Shown here piece by piece: positions 48,672 to 51,754 of a stretch of 51,754 nucleotides of DNA. The notes beneath the pieces are model-generated. The model was given only the letters and a program-made list of their open reading frames with translations. It made no database searches and was not told where the DNA came from. Position numbers and translations under genes: made by a program. Origin of the DNA: DASZJY01 sp036260255. GTDB taxonomy: Bacteria; Actinomycetota; Acidimicrobiia; Acidimicrobiales; AC-14. Every line of letters begins with the position of its first letter. Within the stretch, counting starts at the first letter, position 1. The stretch is from assembly GCA_036260255.1 (NCBI GenBank), contig DATAAF010000109.1, positions 1 to 51,754 on the forward strand. The letters are read 5' to 3'.

Positions 48672-50459
48672 GTGATCCCCCTCGAACGAACCCGCAACCT
48701 GGCGATCATCAGCCACATCGACCACGGCAAGACGACGCTGTCCGACCGCATCCTCGAGCTCACCGGCGCGGTCGACCCCCGGGAGATGCGCGCCCAGTTC
48801 CTCGACTCCATGGACATCGAGCGGGAACGGGGCATCACCATCAAGGCCCAGAACGTCCGCCTGCGTTGGAAGGACCACACCCTCCACCTCATCGACACCC
48901 CGGGCCACGTCGACTTCGGCTACGAGGTCTCCCGGTCGCTGGCCGCCTGCGAGGGGGCGATCCTCCTCGTCGACGCCACCCAGGGGATCGAGGCCCAGAC
49001 CCTCGCCAACTGCTACGCCGCCCTCGAGGCCGATCTCGAGATCGTGGCCGCCGTCAACAAGATCGACCTGGCGGTGGCCGAGCCCGAGCGGGTCTCGGAG
49101 GAGATCGAGAAGGTGCTCGGCATCCCCGCCGACTCCATCCTGCGGATCAGCGCCAAGACCGGCCTGGGGGTGCCCGAGCTGCTCGACGCGGTGGTCGAGC
49201 GCATCCCCTCGCCGGCGGGCGACGCCGACGCGCCGCTGCAGGGCCTGATCTTCGACTCCCACTACGACCAGTACCGCGGCGTGATCAGCGCCGTCCGCGT
49301 GGTGAACGGCGTGCTCAGCGCCGGGGCGCGCCTGCGGTTCATGCAGGCCGGCGTCGTCCACGACGTGGAGGAGATCGGCGCCCGCACGCCCGAGCCGGTG
49401 CCAGTCGCCGAGCTGGGTCCGGGCGAGGTCGGCTACCTGATCGCCGGGGTCAAGGACGTGCGGGAGGCCCGCTCGGGCGAGACCGTCACCGACGCCGGAC
49501 GCCCGGCCGCCGAGCCCCTGGTCGGCTACCGCGACCCGAAGCCCATGGTGTTCTGCGGGCTCTACCCGGTGGAGGGCGACGACTTCGCCGACCTGCGCGA
49601 CTCGTTGGAGAAGCTGCGCCTCAACGACTCGTCGTTCACCTACGAGCCGGAGACGTCGGGCGTGCTGGGCTTCGGGTTCCGGTGCGGGTTCCTCGGCCTG
49701 TTGCACATGGAGATCGTGCGCGAGCGGCTCGAGCGGGAGTTCGACCTCAACCTCATCGCCACCGCCCCGTCGGTTGCCTACCTGGTGGAGCTCAAGAACG
49801 GCGACGTCGTCGAGGTCGACAACCCCTCGGACATGCCGCCCTCCAACCAGGTCGAGGCGGTGGAGGAGCCCTTCCTCACCGCCACCCTGCTCCTGCCCAG
49901 CGAGTACACGGGCACGGTCATGGACCTGTGCCAGAGCCACCGGGGCGAGATGCAGAAAATGGAGTACCTGTCCCCGGAGCGGGTGGAGCTCGTGTACCGG
50001 ATCCCGCTGGCCGAGGTCGTGGTCGACTTCTTCGACCAGCTCAAGAGCCGCACCAAGGGCTACGCCAGCCTGGACTACGAGCCCGCCGGCTACGACCGCA
50101 GCGATCTGGTGAAGCTCGACGTGCTGCTGAACGGCGTCAACGCCGACGCCTTCAGCACGATCATCCACCGGTCGAAGGCGTACGACTACGGGCGCCGGAT
50201 GACCGAGAAGCTCCGTGAGCTCATCCCCCGCCAGCTCTTCGACGTCCCCATCCAGGCCGCCATCGGCGGGCGCATCGTCGCCCGCCAGACGGTGAAGGCC
50301 CGCCGCAAGGACGTCATCGCCAAGTGCTACGGCGGCGACGTCACCCGCAAGCGCAAGCTCCTCGAGAAGCAGAAGGAGGGCAAGCGCCGCATGAAGAGCA
50401 TCGGCCGCGTCGAGGTCCCCCAGGAGGCGTTCATCTCCGCCCTCCGGCTGGACGAGTAG
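48672..50459 (+). CDS. lepA: elongation factor 4 (LepA)
   Basis: A ribosome-associated GTPase with a role in initiation and in correcting mistranslocation. The 595 residues contain ISHIDHGKTTLSDRI (G1, Lys20), ERGITIKAQ (G2), DTPGHVDF (G3) and NKIDL (G4). EF-G-like domains II, III and V follow, and the LepA-specific C-terminal domain (YGGDVTRKRKLLEKQKEGKRRMKSIG and VEVPQEAFISAL). It starts at GTG 48672. Confidence 0.97.
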   Translation: MIPLERTRNLAIISHIDHGKTTLSDRILELTGAVDPREMRAQFLDSMDIERERGITIKAQNVRLRWKDHTLHLIDTPGHVDFGYEVSRSLAACEGAILLVDATQGIEAQTLANCYAALEADLEIVAAVNKIDLAVAEPERVSEEIEKVLGIPADSILRISAKTGLGVPELLDAVVERIPSPAGDADAPLQGLIFDSHYDQYRGVISAVRVVNGVLSAGARLRFMQAGVVHDVEEIGARTPEPVPVAELGPGEVGYLIAGVKDVREARSGETVTDAGRPAAEPLVGYRDPKPMVFCGLYPVEGDDFADLRDSLEKLRLNDSSFTYEPETSGVLGFGFRCGFLGLLHMEIVRERLEREFDLNLIATAPSVAYLVELKNGDVVEVDNPSDMPPSNQVEAVEEPFLTATLLLPSEYTGTVMDLCQSHRGEMQKMEYLSPERVELVYRIPLAEVVVDFFDQLKSRTKGYASLDYEPAGYDRSDLVKLDVLLNGVNADAFSTIIHRSKAYDYGRRMTEKLRELIPRQLFDVPIQAAIGGRIVARQTVKARRKDVIAKCYGGDVTRKRKLLEKQKEGKRRMKSIGRVEVPQEAFISALRLDE

Positions 50460-50479
50460 CGGGGGGGCCCGGGCGCCCG

Positions 50480-50857
50480 TCACGGAGCGCCCACCCGCTC
50501 GCCGGCGACGTCCAGCCCGAAGGCGCGGGCGAACCCGGTGAGGGTCAGCACCCGCCGGACATTGCGGCTGGCGGCGACCACTCGGACGTCCCCCCCGACG
50601 GACCGCATCCGCTTCTTGGCCGAGACCAGGGCGCCGAGGCCGGCGCAGTCGATGAAGGTGACCCCGCTGAGGTCGAGGGCAAAGTCGTGCGCGCCCAGCT
50701 CGGCCAGCTCGCTCAGGCAACGGCGGAGGCGGGGGGAGGTGGCGGCGTCCAGCTCGCCGGTCACCCGCATGCGGGCTCTGCCCGCTCCCCACCTCACCTC
50801 CATGCGCATGCCGGCACGGGCGGGCGCCCGCCCGGCTTCCATCAGATCCACGTTCAT
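50480..50857 (-). CDS. STAS-domain protein (anti-sigma factor antagonist-like)
   Basis: A 125-residue STAS protein from ATG 50857 (GAGGAGGA 4 bases upstream). The fold is recognisable: MRVTGELDAATSPRLRRCLSEL, FALDLSGVTFIDCAGLGALVSAKKRM and VRVVAASRNVRRVLTLTGFARAFGL. SpoIIAA-type antagonists carry a phosphorylatable Ser in D-S-S-G-L. Here the motif is D70-C-A-G-L, so the kinase site is missing. This suggests a constitutively active antagonist or a non-sigma role. No anti-sigma factor or sigma gene is adjacent; lepA converges with it. Confidence 0.88.
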   Translation of the reverse strand: MNVDLMEAGRAPARAGMRMEVRWGAGRARMRVTGELDAATSPRLRRCLSELAELGAHDFALDLSGVTFIDCAGLGALVSAKKRMRSVGGDVRVVAASRNVRRVLTLTGFARAFGLDVAGERVGAP

Positions 50858-50889
50858 CGTTCCTCCTCTGACTGCTGTCTGGTGAGGAG

Positions 50890-50956
50890 GTCTACGCCGG
50901 AGGGCGTTTCGTGGCCGTAACCCTCGGCGTTTACGCCGGAGCTACGGCCGTAGACT
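50890..50956. repeat. clustered short repeats upstream of the hydrolase gene
   Basis: A 10-base direct repeat TACGCCGGAG occurs at 50893-50902 and 50932-50941. A perfect 12-base palindrome CTACGGCCGTAG is at 50942-50953, and the 7-base inverted repeat GTCTACG/CGTAGAC spans 50890-50956. The cluster fills the 109-base gap between the divergent STAS and hydrolase genes and may be an operator for one or both. Confidence 0.4.
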
Positions 50957-50966
50957 CGGCGCCGGC

Positions 50967-51728
50967 GTGCTGCTGCACCACACCGTCGAAGGCCGCGGGC
51001 CCCGAAGGATCGTCTTGGTCCACGGCTTCACCCAGACGGGCACAACCTGGGACGACGTCGCTCGCCAGCTCGTCGCCGGGGGGGAGGTGGTCCGCGTCGA
51101 TCTCCCGGGCCACGGCGGCTCGGCCGACGTGCGGTTGAGCTTCGAGGAGACCGCCGCCGCCCTCGGCGCCACCGGTGGACGGGCCCTCTACGTCGGCTAC
51201 TCGATGGGTGGACGGCTGTGCCTGCGCCTCGCCCTCGACCGCCCCGACCTGGTGACCGCGCTCGTGCTGCTGGGGGCGTCACCGGGCGTCGCCGACCCCG
51301 CCGAGCGGGCCGAGCGCCGGCGTTCGGAGAAACGTCTGGCGGCCGACATCCTCGACAGCGGCGATGCCGACTTCCTCTACGGCTCGCTGGCCCGGCCCGC
51401 CTTCGAGACGGCCCGGCCCAGCGCGGTCGACCTGGAGGTACGACGAACCAACCCGCCCGACGGGTTGGCCGCTGCCCTCGACGCGATGGGCACCGGGAGC
51501 CAGCCGCCCCTCTGGGACCGGCTCGGCGAGCTCCGCATGCCGACGCTGCTCGTCGCCGGCGAGCGGGACGGCAAGTTCGTCGACATCGCCCGGCGCATGG
51601 ACGCCGTGACCGGTCCGAACGTGCGCACTGCCTTCGTCCCCGAGTCGGGCCACGCCGTGCACCTCGACCAGCCCACCGCGTGCGTCGAGCTCATCCGCCA
51701 GGTCGCCGCCAGCGCGACGACGTCCTGA
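50967..51728 (+). CDS. alpha/beta hydrolase, MenH-like
   Basis: A 253-residue serine hydrolase. The oxyanion segment VLVHGFTQTGTTWDDVA, the nucleophile Ser79 in VGYSMGGRLCLRLAL, the Asp region LLVAGERDGKFVDIA and the catalytic His in PESGHAVHLDQP are all present. HGFTQTGTTW and GYSMGGR are the patterns of MenH (2-succinyl-6-hydroxy-2,4-cyclohexadiene-1-carboxylate synthase), a menaquinone pathway enzyme. No other men genes are in the window, so assignment is by motif alone. Start GTG 50967. Confidence 0.82.
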   Translation: MLLHHTVEGRGPRRIVLVHGFTQTGTTWDDVARQLVAGGEVVRVDLPGHGGSADVRLSFEETAAALGATGGRALYVGYSMGGRLCLRLALDRPDLVTALVLLGASPGVADPAERAERRRSEKRLAADILDSGDADFLYGSLARPAFETARPSAVDLEVRRTNPPDGLAAALDAMGTGSQPPLWDRLGELRMPTLLVAGERDGKFVDIARRMDAVTGPNVRTAFVPESGHAVHLDQPTACVELIRQVAASATTS

Positions 51729-51754
51729 CGCAGCGGCCGTTCCGGCGGTGGTTT

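Overview
The window is a GC-rich, densely coded actinobacterial chromosome segment with short operons, many GTG starts and 1-4 base gene overlaps. Gene order and families point to Actinomycetota, and I infer a deep lineage such as Acidimicrobiia. The evidence is a set of blocks with the same order as in mycobacteria (rpsO-pnp-M16 protease-dapB-dapA-rnj-ftsK; phoH-ybeY-corC-era; comEA-comEC-holA-rpsT-lepA), a mycothiol-nitroreductase-like thioredoxin-fold protein, BldC, DUF3618, DUF4232 and DUF5995 proteins, and a FolP2-like protein. No CRISPR array, prophage, plasmid function or complete insertion sequence is visible. No gene-free stretch exceeds 300 bases.

Layout. Bases 1-3.4 kb (minus) carry a YihY/BrkB membrane protein and FtsK. 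Bases 3.4-5.2 kb hold a DUF4232 lipoprotein and a decayed gene. Bases 5.3-8.5 kb (minus) hold a thioredoxin-fold oxidoreductase, RNase J and DapA. Bases 8.5-16.3 kb are an accessory stretch: NDH-2, a PhoD-type phosphatase, a YCII protein, DUF3618, a DUF6929-like protein, a fatty-acid desaturase, a DedA-like protein, BldC and a DUF5995 protein. Bases 16.3-21.4 kb (minus) hold dapB, an M16 protease, pnp and rpsO. Next come ArfB, a carbonic anhydrase relic, an ABC-2 exporter and a zinc module: znuACB, a divergent His-rich peptide and a SmtB-type regulator. At 27.3-29.2 kb an SDR/epimerase gene and an ECF41 sigma factor lie divergently, each with a recognisable ECF41-type promoter.

Bases 29.3-33.4 kb (minus) are the era-corC-ybeY-phoH-HIT operon, written here in reverse order of transcription. 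Bases 33.6-35.7 kb hold small proteins of unknown function, an excisionase-like HTH protein and tRNA-Ala(GGC). Bases 35.8-42.1 kb hold leuS, an S9 peptidase, a PAC2 protein, a thioredoxin-TPR protein and a small HExxH-like protein. Bases 42.2-46.6 kb hold comEA, comEC, a FolP2-like gene and holA. The end holds a membrane protein carrying an IS3-type transposase HTH, a protein of unknown function, rpsT, a WapI-like protein, lepA, a STAS protein lacking its phosphorylatable serine, and a MenH-like hydrolase.

Most of the window is housekeeping: lysine/peptidoglycan precursor synthesis (dapA, dapB), RNA turnover (rnj, pnp, ybeY), ribosome function (rpsO, rpsT, era, lepA, arfB, leuS) and replication/DNA uptake (holA, comEA, comEC, ftsK). 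The most interesting accessory items are the ECF41 module with two facing promoters, the zinc-homeostasis cluster, the transposase-HTH membrane fusion and two gene relics.
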